Below, in pieces: positions 63,501 through 64,000 of a stretch of 64,000 nt of DNA. The position numbers and the translations under genes are program-made. Where the stretch lies: assembly GCA_002375465.1 (NCBI GenBank), contig DFLT01000006.1, positions 1-64,000 of the forward strand. The letters are read 5' to 3'. Origin of the DNA: Alphaproteobacteria bacterium UBA3612 (GTDB lineage Bacteria > Pseudomonadota > Alphaproteobacteria > Sphingomonadales > Sphingomonadaceae). How positions within the stretch are numbered: position 1 is the stretch's first letter; each line of letters opens with the position of its first letter. The notes beneath the pieces are model-generated. The model searched no databases, was not told the origin of the DNA, and worked only from the letters and a program-made list of their open reading frames with translations.

Positions 63501-63941
63501 TCAGCGGCTGTGCAAATTGGCATCCATTGCCGACGCCTTTCTGCGCAGCGGCCAATCGACGATGTTCCCCGCGAACAGTGCCCACCAGACAAAGACCGGC
63601 TGGAACAGCAGGCGCGGCACGTGATATTCCCAGCCCAATTGCGTGCCGCCAATCGAAATGCCGTCGAGCGCGTGCTTTATGTTCGCAGGGTAGACGGCGA
63701 CGGCATAGGTGGCCAGCATCCATCCGGCGACGCGACGCAGCCGCGATGTCATCATCATCAATGCGCCCGCTATCTCCCAGATCCCTGTCACAAGAATAAC
63801 CTGTCGGGGGAACGGCACCCAACCGGGCATGATCGGCAAGAATGTGCCGGGGTCGCGAATATGGGCAGTGCCAACAAACAGATAAATTGCGATCAGCGTC
63901 CAGCGGAGGATCGTGCGAAGAATGAGGCGGGTCGGCTGCAT
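63501..63941 (-). CDS. DoxX-family membrane protein
   Basis: A 146-residue integral membrane protein with four hydrophobic helices, the first around LRWTLIAIYLFVGTAHI and containing the conserved GTAHIRDPGTFLPIMP segment; ILVTGIWEIAGALMMM and the TYAVAVYPANIKHALDG stretch are typical of the DoxX group. Function is unknown. ATG 63941 is preferred over an upstream ATG ten codons earlier because the hydrophobic region starts soon after it. Confidence 0.82.
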   Translation of the reverse strand: MQPTRLILRTILRWTLIAIYLFVGTAHIRDPGTFLPIMPGWVPFPRQVILVTGIWEIAGALMMMTSRLRRVAGWMLATYAVAVYPANIKHALDGISIGGTQLGWEYHVPRLLFQPVFVWWALFAGNIVDWPLRRKASAMDANLHSR

Positions 63942-64000
63942 GTCGATGTACAATTCATCGCAGAATTCCACCTGACCTGCCAGCCGTGCTGGGCTGATGC

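Overview
The window is high-GC chromosomal DNA from an alphaproteobacterium, most likely of the order Sphingomonadales. This rests on the divK-pleD-DUF3572 block, a RegB/RegA redox pair, a TonB-dependent receptor with its own TetR regulator, the Rrf2-sufB-sufC-sufD-sufS-sufT-sufA order, and valine/acyl-CoA catabolic genes. Genus-level placement is not possible from reading alone. No rRNA, tRNA, CRISPR array or intact insertion sequence was recognised.

Layout. 1-4200 is a disturbed accessory segment: a PAS-PAS hybrid histidine kinase, a ParB-methyltransferase pseudogene broken into the tail of a GGDEF gene, an AT-rich long inverted repeat and a field of ACAGGG-type repeats. 4203-11852 is a predicted scavenging locus (N-acyl-D-amino-acid deacylase family amidohydrolase, TetR regulator, TonB-dependent receptor, lipoprotein metallophosphoesterase, SDR dehydrogenase, exported SurE-type nucleotidase), followed by a PAP2 phosphatase. 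12633-18931 is a complete suf iron-sulfur operon with an extra AT-richer gene between sufB and sufC. 19313-31079 holds regulators and housekeeping genes: AraC regulator, thioesterase, gloA and gloB, two related membrane diguanylate cyclases on either side of gloB, gamma-glutamyltransferase, regBA, a MATE exporter and rppH. 31464-32834 is an isolated HEPN-type gene that looks like a cargo or defence gene.

33129-43829 lies entirely on the minus strand. It contains divK-pleD-rimB-rimK-vapB-vapC-trmD-rplS in one direction, then leuC-leuD-leuB-DUF502-trhO-GST. A vapBC toxin-antitoxin pair sits directly against the start of trmD, which appears to have lost its ATG. This puts a c-di-GMP synthase, a ribosomal-protein-modifying ligase and its protease partner, a toxin pair and two translation genes in one candidate transcription unit.

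43930-49142 contains a glutathione-dependent formaldehyde detoxification set (adhC, VOC protein, purU, fghA) followed by nudC. mutS, PepSY and small envelope proteins follow, then maeB. 56072-63300 is acyl-CoA metabolism: alpha/beta hydrolase, two crotonase-fold enzymes, a CitE-like lyase, nitronate monooxygenase, acyl-CoA dehydrogenase and mmsA. The last three minus-strand genes (mmsA, acyl-CoA dehydrogenase, enoyl-CoA hydratase) fit valine/isobutyryl-CoA degradation. A DoxX-family gene ends the window.

The strongest candidates for something new are the vapBC-trmD junction, the extra gene inside the suf operon, the lone HEPN gene, the apparent ATT start of one diguanylate cyclase, and several unexplained inverted repeats.
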